Of a stretch of DNA of 64,000 bases, positions 1 to 7,296 are shown piece by piece. Below the pieces are notes generated by a model. It was not told the origin of the DNA and did no database searches. It saw nothing but the letters and a program-made list of their open reading frames with translations. Both the position numbers and the translations under genes were made by a program. Source of the DNA: Tardiphaga sp. (lineage in GTDB: Bacteria; Pseudomonadota; Alphaproteobacteria; Rhizobiales; Xanthobacteraceae); NCBI GenBank assembly GCA_030147505.1, contig JASBVG010000003.1, positions 62,001-126,000 on the forward strand, read 5' to 3'. The stretch's first letter is position 1. Each line of letters opens with the position of its first letter.

Positions 1-154
1 CGGATTCAGTTCATGATGATCTATCATGGCCAGTTGCGGCTTTCCTGCCAGTGGCGCCTGCGTGCTCGCGGCCCGAATTCGACCGCGTCCATTCCTTGAC
101 AGACACTTCGTGGAACGAAAATCCGCAACGCCATTCTGCAAAATTCTGCGGTTT

Positions 155-721
155 TCATGTTTCCGCTCGATCCTGCCGGAAACGATCGTTACAAAACTCC
201 TGCGCCCGCCGTAATTCCTTTTCGACCATACTCACGGAAATGCCGAATCGTTCAGCGATTTGAGCCCTCGATAGCCCATCCAAGCGGACAGCGAGCAGAA
301 TGTTGCGGGCGCGAGGGGGTAGCTCTGCCATAATTGACTTGAGGCGCTCGATGTCGGCGCGCCCCTCGATCATCCGCAACGCGTCCGGCGCATCATCGGC
401 GATGTGCATCAAACTGTCGGTCTCCTTGGTGCTCAACCGCCACCCGTCACTTCGGCGCTGATTGAGAGCAATATTGAAGGCGGCCCGCAGCAAGTAGGCA
501 CCAGGATTGCGGACTTGCCCGACGGCCTCGTAGCCATCAAGGCGCAAATAGGTGTCCTGCAAGGCGTCTTCCGCCCAATCAGACGATCCGAGCCGTCGCG
601 CCAGCCGCGCCTTCAGATCCCCATAACGATCAATGAGATACGCACGTAAAGGCGAGCCGTCTCGCGGCTTTTCGACCATTCGCCGTTCCGGGCATTTCTT
701 GTCTGGAGATTTGCTATCCAT
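155..721 (-). CDS. FecI-like ECF RNA polymerase sigma factor
   Basis: A 188-residue sigma-70 family protein of the extracytoplasmic-function type. Region 2 lies at about residues 20-85 (motif DWAEDALQDTYLRL, then NPGAYLLRAAFNIALN) and region 4 at about 125-175 (ELPPRARNILLAVRLDGLS, then the helix-turn-helix around IAERFGISVSMVEKEL). I chose the ATG at 721 because it overlaps the stop of the upstream STN-domain gene (ATGGATAG), which implies translational coupling; the frame stays open further upstream but would then lie inside that gene. Family members direct transcription of surface or uptake genes in response to an outer-membrane signal, normally through a FecR anti-sigma protein; no FecR is visible before the left edge. 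It is clearly related to the sigma factor at 39677-40309. Confidence 0.88.
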   Translation of the reverse strand: MDSKSPDKKCPERRMVEKPRDGSPLRAYLIDRYGDLKARLARRLGSSDWAEDALQDTYLRLDGYEAVGQVRNPGAYLLRAAFNIALNQRRSDGWRLSTKETDSLMHIADDAPDALRMIEGRADIERLKSIMAELPPRARNILLAVRLDGLSRAQIAERFGISVSMVEKELRRAQEFCNDRFRQDRAET

Positions 722-1427
722 TCCGCGACCCATAAGACGGAACTGGACAGTTGATTTCGCCACCGGAAGAGCGAGGCAAGAGCACCATGGTGACCGGGCC
801 TGCCATTTGTTGCGGAGGCGGCTCGCCGAGAGACACACGGCCGGCGATCTCCGTGATGGCCGTATCGCGCGCTTGATCGCCGGTCGAATCAAGAAGTTGG
901 ACGCGCGTCAAAGAGCCTGTCGGCCCGATCCAAACCCGGATCGCTGCACGATAGCTACCTGGCGCGGTTACGGTGCGTTTGCATAAAGCATCTGCCACGC
1001 CGCGCTGAACCAAGGCGGCGTAGCGCCATTGTGCAGTGTCTTCTTGTGGCAACGCGCCAGAGGCGATTGCATGCGGTGTCGTGACGACAGTGCGTTGCTG
1101 TAGAGGAACGATCACAAAGGCTTTCTCTGTCGTAAATTCGCCAGTCAGGCCCGTTCCCTTGAGTAGTATGGGAAGCGCCCTTCTCGGCTGCAACGCCCCT
1201 TGAACCGCGTGCGACGTCCGGCCCCATGCAAGATTTCCATTGTAGATTGCAACAGTGCCCGTGGTGACAGCATAGGCATCAAGAGCGGAAACCAGCGGTT
1301 GGGCTGGAATGTCAAACCAAATGCCAGCGCTTGGCGGTACTGACTGAGCGGACGCAGGCATGAGGCCACACCACAGAAATACTGTGGCTAGGCGACAAGC
1401 GGCAATCAATTTGCACTCGGTATTCAT
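714..1427 (-). CDS. Secreted STN-domain protein with TonB-C-like C terminus
   Basis: A 237-residue exported protein. The start at 1427 gives a signal peptide ending near PASAQS; a longer start at 1493 would bury it. After the signal comes an STN (secretin/TonB short N-terminal) domain, recognised by FDIPAQPLVSALDAYAV and the later LLKGTGL. The last 90 or so residues resemble a TonB C-terminal domain (IRVWIGPTGSLTRVQLLDSTGD and a PPPQQMAGPVTM stretch). STN domains usually contact signalling proteins in the periplasm; here the domain is detached from any receptor or secretin and is encoded directly before, and overlapping, the FecI-like sigma factor. A role as periplasmic sensor or coupling protein for that sigma factor is my inference. 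Confidence 0.75.
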   Translation of the reverse strand: MNTECKLIAACRLATVFLWCGLMPASAQSVPPSAGIWFDIPAQPLVSALDAYAVTTGTVAIYNGNLAWGRTSHAVQGALQPRRALPILLKGTGLTGEFTTEKAFVIVPLQQRTVVTTPHAIASGALPQEDTAQWRYAALVQRGVADALCKRTVTAPGSYRAAIRVWIGPTGSLTRVQLLDSTGDQARDTAITEIAGRVSLGEPPPQQMAGPVTMVLLPRSSGGEINCPVPSYGSRNG

Positions 1428-1821
1428 CCTAGTCGCGCTAGTCGTCGTTCTCCAGTTGGCCCGATAAAGACGAACTGCGCTTAGCAGCATCATGAGAATT
1501 CAGTGCAGATTTTCGACCGCACCCTATTCTCGACGTGACGAAAGATTTATGACAACTCCGTTCAAAACTTAAGGCATACTTCAAGCCTCGGCTTTCTGGC
1601 CTATTTGCAGTTTCGTGATGTGCGCTTTGCGCCCAAGAGCAACCATTCCATATCGCCCATTATGCGAACAATCGGAGCCAACGGCTTGGACGGGTCACAG
1701 TTGATTCCAAGCTATGCGTATCCATTCCCTAGCTCCATGCCGAAATCGCATAGACGGGGTGCTGGACCTTTCTCGATGGGCGCTTAGCTCGAGTGCGGAG
1801 TTCACCGTGCAAGGAGCAATT
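1428..1821. other. Intergenic stretch between divergent genes
   Basis: About 390 bases without a convincing gene. It must hold the promoter of the STN-sigma pair on the minus strand and of the unknown gene on the plus strand. The only open frame of note (1605-1787, plus) has no ribosome site and a low-complexity translation that I do not accept. No clear operator or terminator was recognised. Confidence 0.5.
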
Positions 1822-2454
1822 ATGAAAGAAGAGATAGCAGCAGAAGGGATTGATCCCGCTCTCGTAGCGTTCAATCGGAAAAGCAGAGAGCGCTCCGCGG
1901 AAACCCAGGCGCTCATAAACAACGACGCACTCATGCCAATTGCGCTCAAGATATTTGGAGAACAGAATCTTCGCCTTTTAGTAGCCCGACCAGATGATCG
2001 GCTTGGCGTATTGCGCAGCCAGAACAGCCTTCAGTCGATCGTCCTATCTCTCAAGCCACTCGCCGACGATTTAATTGCTACGAAGCAAAAGTCCGCAAAA
2101 ATGGTCCGCGCTCAAGAGAAGCGCGCCAAAGCCGAGCGGATACGGCTCGGAGACTCTCAGCTGTCTTTGCGCAAACATATTCGCCAGCTCGCTCTTCAAA
2201 GAGAGTATCAGGCTCTTTCTCCGCTGGATTTGTGGCCCCATTTTGTTTACCTTTTCAGAACGCTTGAGCCCGATGCAAAGGTGTGTGACGAAGGATGCAA
2301 CTCGAAGGATTGGTCCATCAAATTTGAGTATGATCCGAAGAAATTTGGCTCAGTGGAAACAGCACTCCCAACCATCCGAACATTGGGATTTCCCCGATTT
2401 CGAACCATCTTACGAGAGGTTCGTAAAGAGGCTGATAGCCCGGCTATCGAATAG
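1822..2454 (+). CDS. Hypothetical protein, 210 residues
   Basis: I do not recognise this protein. The start at 1822 is supported by an AAGGAG-type ribosome site ten bases upstream; the frame is open to 1714 but that extension lacks one. The product is hydrophilic and charged, with a basic, probably helical or coiled segment around residues 85-125 rich in Lys, Arg and Glu (KMVRAQEKRAKAERIRL). No signal peptide or membrane segment is seen. Base composition is clearly lower in GC than the 13-64 kb backbone. It sits 59 bases before the ParB-methyltransferase gene on the same strand and may be cotranscribed with it, as part of the mobile region. Confidence 0.6.
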   Translation: MKEEIAAEGIDPALVAFNRKSRERSAETQALINNDALMPIALKIFGEQNLRLLVARPDDRLGVLRSQNSLQSIVLSLKPLADDLIATKQKSAKMVRAQEKRAKAERIRLGDSQLSLRKHIRQLALQREYQALSPLDLWPHFVYLFRTLEPDAKVCDEGCNSKDWSIKFEYDPKKFGSVETALPTIRTLGFPRFRTILREVRKEADSPAIE

Positions 2455-2513
2455 GTGGCTCATAAACGCAACTCCACTGGCCGTCCTCCGACGGGCGGTC
2501 AAATGGAGTTCAA

Positions 2514-3917
2514 ATGCAGAAAGAGCGCTCGAATCATATTTTCACTGAGATTGGTACTATCGATAATCTTCCGATCACAGATATTAAGGCAGACAAGTCA
2601 TTCCGAGTATTTAAGAAAGAAACCGTCCGTAAGGCTGCACAGTTTCTAGAAGATTTCGGTCTTCGCATTCCGATCGTTATTGACGGAAAGGGCGAGATTG
2701 TTGAGGGTGAGATTTGGTTCCATGCTGCAAGACATCTCGAGCTCGCTGAAGTCCCTGTATTGCGTGTAAGCGGCCTCACGCCGAACCAGCTCAATGCGTA
2801 TAGGATCGGCGTGCAGCGCCTTCCGCAGATGGCTGACTGGGACGACGCGGCACTTGCCGACGTTTTCAAGAGGTGGAGTGCCGAAGATCTCGACTTCGAC
2901 ATTGAGCTAACAGGATTTTCGGCAGCTGAGATTGATCTGGTCATCGAGAGTACGGCCTCAAGAGCTAAAGCAGAATCATCGATTAATGATGTCGTCACCC
3001 CGGCCGATATCGGGTCGGCCACCACACAGCTTGGCGATCTCTGGCTGGCCGGTGACCATCGCATTCTCTGCGGCAATTCCCTCGACGCCAAATCCATCGA
3101 ACTTCTTCTCGGTCGTGAGAAGGCAGCCGTGGTGATTACGGATCCTCCATACAACGTTGCTGTTCATGGCCACGTTAGCGGGAAAGGCCGCATTCGCCAT
3201 CGCGAATTCGCGATGGCCTCTGGAGAAATGAAAGAGACCGCATTCGCGGAGTTTCTGCGTAAGTCCATGCGGCAACTTGTTGCTGGGAGCATCGATGGCT
3301 CAATCCACTATATTTTTATGGATTGGCGACACGCACAGGAAATTCTGGCGGCAGGTAGCGCGGTTTATACAGAGCTCAAAAACATTGTGGTTTGGAAGAA
3401 GGCCAACGGTGGAATGGGCTCATTCTATCGCTCTCAGCATGAATTCGTGTTTGTCTATAAAAATGGCAAGCGTAAGCATCGCAATAATATAGAACTGGGC
3501 AAACACGGTCGCAACCGGACGAATGTCTGGGAATATGCCGGCGCTAACGGCTTTGATGGTCGAAACACCGACGAAGGCGCCTTGCTCGCTATGCATCCGA
3601 CAGTCAAACCTGTTCAAATGATCGCTGATGCATTGCTCGATAGTTCGGCACGAGGGGAGATCGTGTTGGATATCTTTCACGGCAGCGGAAGCACCATGAT
3701 CGCAGCCGAGCGGACTGGCCGACGCGCTTTCGCAATCGAGATTGACCCGATCTACGTCGATGTCGCTGTTCGGCGCTGGCAGCGCCACACCGGTCAGAAA
3801 GCCACCCATGCAGCCACCGGTCGGACTTTTGATCAGACATATTCTGATCGTCAAACACCGCAGACTTCAACAATGCGACGAAAGCGAAGATCTTTGAAGC
3901 TTGGGACTGGCGGGTAG
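2514..3917 (+). CDS. ParB-like domain fused to a beta-class DNA methyltransferase
   Basis: A 467-residue fusion. The first 105 residues form a ParB/Srx-like domain (ITDIKADKSFRVF, then PIVIDGKGEIVEGE). A methyltransferase follows: the catalytic DPPY motif is at residues 210-213 and the S-adenosylmethionine-binding motif FHGSGST at 388-394. The order motif IV before motif I places it in the beta class of N6-adenine or N4-cytosine enzymes. A GGAG ribosome site precedes the ATG. Such fusions are typical of prophages and integrated elements and are usually orphan modification enzymes. No restriction enzyme is adjacent on the same strand; the nearest is the Mrr-like gene at 4506-5438. The target sequence cannot be read from the protein. 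Confidence 0.88.
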   Translation: MQKERSNHIFTEIGTIDNLPITDIKADKSFRVFKKETVRKAAQFLEDFGLRIPIVIDGKGEIVEGEIWFHAARHLELAEVPVLRVSGLTPNQLNAYRIGVQRLPQMADWDDAALADVFKRWSAEDLDFDIELTGFSAAEIDLVIESTASRAKAESSINDVVTPADIGSATTQLGDLWLAGDHRILCGNSLDAKSIELLLGREKAAVVITDPPYNVAVHGHVSGKGRIRHREFAMASGEMKETAFAEFLRKSMRQLVAGSIDGSIHYIFMDWRHAQEILAAGSAVYTELKNIVVWKKANGGMGSFYRSQHEFVFVYKNGKRKHRNNIELGKHGRNRTNVWEYAGANGFDGRNTDEGALLAMHPTVKPVQMIADALLDSSARGEIVLDIFHGSGSTMIAAERTGRRAFAIEIDPIYVDVAVRRWQRHTGQKATHAATGRTFDQTYSDRQTPQTSTMRRKRRSLKLGTGG

Positions 3918-4041
3918 CATGCAGCGACAAAAATACTGCCGGCTGCCAACGTTTGTGCGCCGTTTGCCCGGCTAAAGTGCAAGCCTCGCTTAAGCCGTCT
4001 CGGGTCAATCCTGGCCTTAATTGCATTGATGGAGGCATTAA

Positions 4042-4452
4042 ATGGCGAAACGCTCTCATGGAGTAGGATACGGAAATCCCCCGGTTCACAGTCGCTTCAA
4101 ACCCGGCCAAAGCGGCAACAAAAAGGGGCGCCCTAAAGCGTCTCCGAGTATGGCTGATATGGTCTACAAGGAATTGAGTGAGGTTCAGACGATCGAGAAA
4201 GATGGTGAAAAAATTCGAATCACTGTGCTTCAGATGGTGGTCAAGCAATTGATCCGCTCTGCCGCAAAGAGTAACGCTCGGGCACTCCTGACAGTCATCC
4301 CGCTGTATGAAGAGGGCCTTGCGCGAAGGAGGAAGGCCGATGAAGCGGCCATTGCCGCTAAGATACCTCGACCTGATCTTTCAAAAATGTCGCCGGAAGA
4401 ACTGACACAACTCTATTTCGAGACACTCAACATTGATCGCCGACAGTCATAA
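4042..4452 (+). CDS. DUF5681 domain protein
   Basis: A 136-residue basic protein with the diagnostic N-terminal block HSRFKPGQSGNKKGRPK at about residues 14-30, which defines the DUF5681 family. The rest is helical and charged, with a segment resembling other family members (TVLQMVVKQLIRSAAKSN). A GGAGG ribosome site precedes the ATG. Function of the family is unknown; members commonly lie next to ParB-methyltransferase fusions in prophage-like regions, as here, 124 bases downstream of one. A DNA-binding or packaging-related role would be a guess. Confidence 0.8.
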   Translation: MAKRSHGVGYGNPPVHSRFKPGQSGNKKGRPKASPSMADMVYKELSEVQTIEKDGEKIRITVLQMVVKQLIRSAAKSNARALLTVIPLYEEGLARRRKADEAAIAAKIPRPDLSKMSPEELTQLYFETLNIDRRQS

Positions 4453-4477
4453 TTATCAACTTTCAACGAAAATTGCG

Positions 4478-4496
4478 CCGCAGGAGCAGCCTGCGG
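4478..4496 (-). terminator. Hairpin between convergent genes
   Basis: A perfect 7-bp stem (CCGCAGG / CCTGCGG) with a five-base loop lies between the convergent DUF5681 and Mrr-like genes. Read on the minus strand it is followed by GCGCAATTTT, so it probably ends the Mrr-like transcript. Confidence 0.5.
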
Positions 4497-4505
4497 TGCC
4501 TCTTG

Positions 4506-5438
4506 TTAGACACTCTTCTCGAGAACCCAATCGAGCAACCCAACTCGAAGTACCGTTGCAGCGAGATCCTTACCTGTCCAGACGCGAACATCTGACCGAT
4601 CTTCCGGCGCCACCAAATCGCCCTTTGGCGAATGACAAACAAAAAAGAAGCGATCGAAGCGAGCAGTTTCGTCGATGCGTTGAACATATTCGTCAAGGGT
4701 CTTTTGCGTTGCAACTGATTTAACTTGAACGGCCGCCTGCTCACCGGTTGTTGCTTGCTCGATCTCAAGATCGGTAGTTTTCTGGCTACCTCCAAGTGCG
4801 GAAATCCGGTGCCATCCGCTGCGTGCAAAAATAAGGTCGATTAACGTCTCGAAATCTTTCCAATGGAGATTACCGAGAGCCTCAGTGAGGACTTCAATGA
4901 TGGCGGCACGTGCTGCAGTACTTTTGGCTGCGATAGGCTCTTCGACGCCATTAATTCGGCGAAGCAGATAGTCCTGCGCAGCCACCGCGCAGATCGTACG
5001 TCTGTAGGCACCGACCTTTGTGAGTTTGGTGCTAAGTGCATCCATTCTCAGCGGGACCCCATGGACATCGGTGTTGCGCCAACCACCTATTGACCTACGT
5101 GATCGCTCAGCGGCCTTTGTTCGCTCATCCTTGATCCACATGACTTCTGGATCTGCGAAAGTCCACCAGAGGTGGTCTCGGGCAAAAGTGATCCAAAGAC
5201 AATCGGATCCAAGTTCGTAAAAATCGGCCACTTCTCGGGCATCCCGCGCTGCGGCTTGCGGGCTGCGGCCAAGGTCAATCAAGTGCTGCTTGATCTTCTC
5301 CGCGTTCCCCTCTTGCGCCATTGCATGACTAGCGTTTCCGTAACCAAAATGAAGCTCGCCGCGCGCAAGTGCCTCATCCGCCCAACGCCCCCTTTTGCCG
5401 AGCTTAATGTATCGAACCGTGGTCGGGCGGATTTCCAT
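4506..5438 (-). CDS. Mrr-like restriction endonuclease
   Basis: A protein of about 310 residues with a C-terminal PD-(D/E)xK nuclease domain of the Mrr/RecB-like type: FETLIDLIFARSGWHR, then TTDLEIEQATTGEQAAVQVKS, giving the D...E...QVK pattern at roughly residues 195-240. The N-terminal part (RPTTVRYIKLGKRGRWADE) matches a domain found before such nucleases. I chose the ATG at 5438 because family members begin near this sequence; the frame is open to an ATG at 5510 and a GTG at 5543, the latter leaving almost no room for a promoter. Mrr-type enzymes cut modified or foreign DNA. The divergent XRE gene at 5566 is a plausible regulator. Base composition fits the accessory region. Confidence 0.75.
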   Translation of the reverse strand: MEIRPTTVRYIKLGKRGRWADEALARGELHFGYGNASHAMAQEGNAEKIKQHLIDLGRSPQAAARDAREVADFYELGSDCLWITFARDHLWWTFADPEVMWIKDERTKAAERSRRSIGGWRNTDVHGVPLRMDALSTKLTKVGAYRRTICAVAAQDYLLRRINGVEEPIAAKSTAARAAIIEVLTEALGNLHWKDFETLIDLIFARSGWHRISALGGSQKTTDLEIEQATTGEQAAVQVKSVATQKTLDEYVQRIDETARFDRFFFVCHSPKGDLVAPEDRSDVRVWTGKDLAATVLRVGLLDWVLEKSV

Positions 5439-5565
5439 CCCTTGTCCAATCGCATCGTGAAGTAGTCGCCTCTTTCCGCGGGCGCGGTCGGGCGCTTGCT
5501 GACGTGCCATAATCAGATGGATATATCCAGTGTTTTGATACACGCCCTAATGGCTGCTTCCGCGT

Positions 5566-5850
5566 ATGAAAGCTCGTGCGCTTGTGGCCTGGAATCTCCG
5601 GCGTCTCCGTGTCAATCGCGGGATTTCGCAGGATGCGTTGGCGTACGACGCAAACGTCGACCGCGCCTATGTTGGCGGCCTTGAACGCGAGGCTCACAAC
5701 CCGACGATTGATCTGCTGGAACGTTTGGCGGCGGCCATGGACGCCGACATATCCGATTTTTTCATGAAAATACCGAAGGGCGCGGTTGCTCAAAAGCCAT
5801 TACCAGCCGGCCGCAAAGCCGTGTCTTCGCCCAAGCGCCCCCGACAATAA
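5566..5850 (+). CDS. XRE-family transcriptional regulator
   Basis: A 94-residue protein whose residues 7-63 form a Cro/C1-type helix-turn-helix (VAWNLRRLRVNRGISQDALAYDA and LEREAHNPTIDLLERLAAAM). The C-terminal 25 residues are basic and probably disordered. It is divergent from the Mrr-like endonuclease, the arrangement of a controller protein and its restriction gene, which suggests it limits nuclease expression; this is inferred from position only. The start is not backed by a clear ribosome site. Confidence 0.85.
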   Translation: MKARALVAWNLRRLRVNRGISQDALAYDANVDRAYVGGLEREAHNPTIDLLERLAAAMDADISDFFMKIPKGAVAQKPLPAGRKAVSSPKRPRQ

Positions 5851-6036
5851 GGCGAACGTCAGGAGCGCAGAAATCGGCCCTATAGTCCGGCGCTGTGGCG
5901 CCCGTAATCGCGGACCGGTTTTGCCGGATCATTTCATGATCGTGCGGGCATAATATGAGCCACAAGATTGCTCCGTATTCGCTCGACTTCGTGCTCCCTT
6001 GGAGCGGTACTGCGTCCAGTTCCAACGGAGGACGCC

Positions 6037-6258
6037 ATGGACCGCGCTGTAATCGAACCTGCCATCAAGTGCATCCTCAGCGAGATCGCCAGGCTCACAG
6101 CCGATGCTGCACGCATCGGCAAAGCTGCTGAAGCTTGCGCACTTGCCGGCAGCATCGCCGAGAGCGTCAGGGTCTCGATGGAGATCGAGCAGATCGTCTA
6201 TGAGGCCGGACGCCTCCAGGATGCCGCCTCGCTCCTGAACCGGCTTTCGAACAAATAG
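6037..6258 (+). CDS. Small hypothetical helical protein, 73 residues
   Basis: Not recognised. The ATG at 6037 has a GGAGGA ribosome site and is preferred over the in-frame ATG at 5968, which has none. The product is almost entirely alpha-helical by composition, rich in Ala, Glu and Ile (IARLTADAARIGKAAEACAL), with no membrane segment. It is followed by a rho-independent-type hairpin at 6282, so it seems to form its own transcript upstream of the DUF3489-DUF2924-recombinase module. Confidence 0.6.
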   Translation: MDRAVIEPAIKCILSEIARLTADAARIGKAAEACALAGSIAESVRVSMEIEQIVYEAGRLQDAASLLNRLSNK

Positions 6259-6281
6259 CCGCTCATCGTGCGGTTTCGATG

Positions 6282-6304
6282 GCCCCGCCTGATTGCGGGG
6301 CTTT
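6282..6304 (+). terminator. Rho-independent-type terminator
   Basis: A perfect GC-rich 7-bp stem (GCCCCGC / GCGGGGC) with a six-base loop followed by TTT, 24 bases after the stop of the 73-residue gene. The T tract is short. Confidence 0.6.
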
Positions 6305-6346
6305 GTCGGTGGTAGCGCTTGATGCTATCCTCAACAGGAGACCGAC

Positions 6347-6715
6347 ATGGCCACGACCAAGCCCAGGGCGAAGACCACACCCGCAAAATCCACTTCTAAG
6401 TCCGCATCTGCGCACCGGCCTTCTGCGCGCAAAAAGCCCACCGCTTTAAAGGCAACTGACCGCGCGACTGTGACGGCCGCGTCCAGGAAGGTCGCCACCC
6501 CTGCATCGTCCAAGCAGGAGACGGTCCTCACTATGCTGCGCGGAGCCAAAGGAGCATCGATTGCGGCGATAATGAAGGCGACCGGCTGGCAGCAGCATTC
6601 GATCCGCGGCTTCTTCGCGGGAGTCGTCAAAAAGAAGCTGGAGCTCAACCTCGTTTCTGACAAGGTCGGCGATGAGCGCCTGTACCGGATCGCCAAGGTG
6701 GCAGACCGGTCATGA
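6347..6715 (+). CDS. DUF3489 domain protein
   Basis: A 122-residue protein with a basic, low-complexity Ala/Lys/Thr/Ser N-terminal tail (residues 1-55) followed by a DUF3489 domain at about 55-118 (TVLTMLRGAKGASIAAIMKATGWQQHSIRGF). The domain resembles a winged helix and ends in the typical YRI strand. A CAGGAG ribosome site precedes the ATG. Its stop overlaps the next start by four bases (ATGA), and the order DUF3489, DUF2924, serine recombinase is a recurrent module of alphaproteobacterial mobile elements. A DNA-binding accessory role in recombination is inferred. Confidence 0.85.
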   Translation: MATTKPRAKTTPAKSTSKSASAHRPSARKKPTALKATDRATVTAASRKVATPASSKQETVLTMLRGAKGASIAAIMKATGWQQHSIRGFFAGVVKKKLELNLVSDKVGDERLYRIAKVADRS

Positions 6716-7296
6716 CACGAACCAATCTTTCGACGCTCAGGACCGACCCTAACGTCGAGGCAGAGCTTCGACAGGTCGCCGTGATGCCGATCGTCGAGTT
6801 ACGATCGCGCTACCGCGACCTTTTCCGGACCGATCCGCCCAAGGCATTCGGGCCGGATCTCCTTCGACGCAGCATCGCGCACCAGATCCAGACAAAGGCC
6901 TATGGCGGTCTGCCCCGTCCGGTGCAGCGGCAGCTGGATCAACTGATCAAGGCCTACCTTGCCAAGCCAACCGGCAGGCTGGTCCTGCCGCCACGCATTA
7001 AACGCGGATCGATTCTGGTCCGAAACTGGAAGAAGAAAACCTACCGGGTGACGGTCATGGCCGATGGCTTTGCCTATGAGGGGGTCACTTACAGCAACCT
7101 CTCGGAGATCGCCGTCCTGATCACGGGCACCCGATGGAACGGGCCGCGCTTCTTCGGACTACGGACAAAGCCAGACGAGCCCAGCGCCCCTCCAGCCCGG
7201 AAGCCTCAGCTAGCCGGTGGCAGCGACTACCGGAAGCGGGCTGCCGTATTGAAACGAGAGGGCAGATCGGCCAGAGGTCATGCCCATGGTCACTAA
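6712..7296 (+). CDS. DUF2924 domain protein
   Basis: A 194-residue protein of the DUF2924 family. Recognisable blocks are the N-terminal MPIVELRSRYRDLFRTDPP with LLRRSIAHQIQ (residues 25-62) and the C-terminal VTVMADGFAYEGVTYSNLSE, GTRWNGPRFFGL (about 115-155), which has the features of a small DNA-contacting fold. The tail is basic. It starts inside the stop of the DUF3489 gene and overlaps the recombinase start by 17 bases, so the three are translated as a unit. Function of the family is not established. Confidence 0.88.
   Translation: MTRTNLSTLRTDPNVEAELRQVAVMPIVELRSRYRDLFRTDPPKAFGPDLLRRSIAHQIQTKAYGGLPRPVQRQLDQLIKAYLAKPTGRLVLPPRIKRGSILVRNWKKKTYRVTVMADGFAYEGVTYSNLSEIAVLITGTRWNGPRFFGLRTKPDEPSAPPARKPQLAGGSDYRKRAAVLKREGRSARGHAHGH

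Noticed and set aside
1-154. Possible FecR gene after the left sigma factor
   Set aside because: Only 154 bases are available and no frame with a FecR-like start was seen; it may exist beyond the window.
1605-1787. Small plus-strand frame with an RFAPKS segment
   Set aside because: The segment resembles translations of a dispersed rhizobial repeat that is often annotated by mistake. No ribosome site; not a gene.
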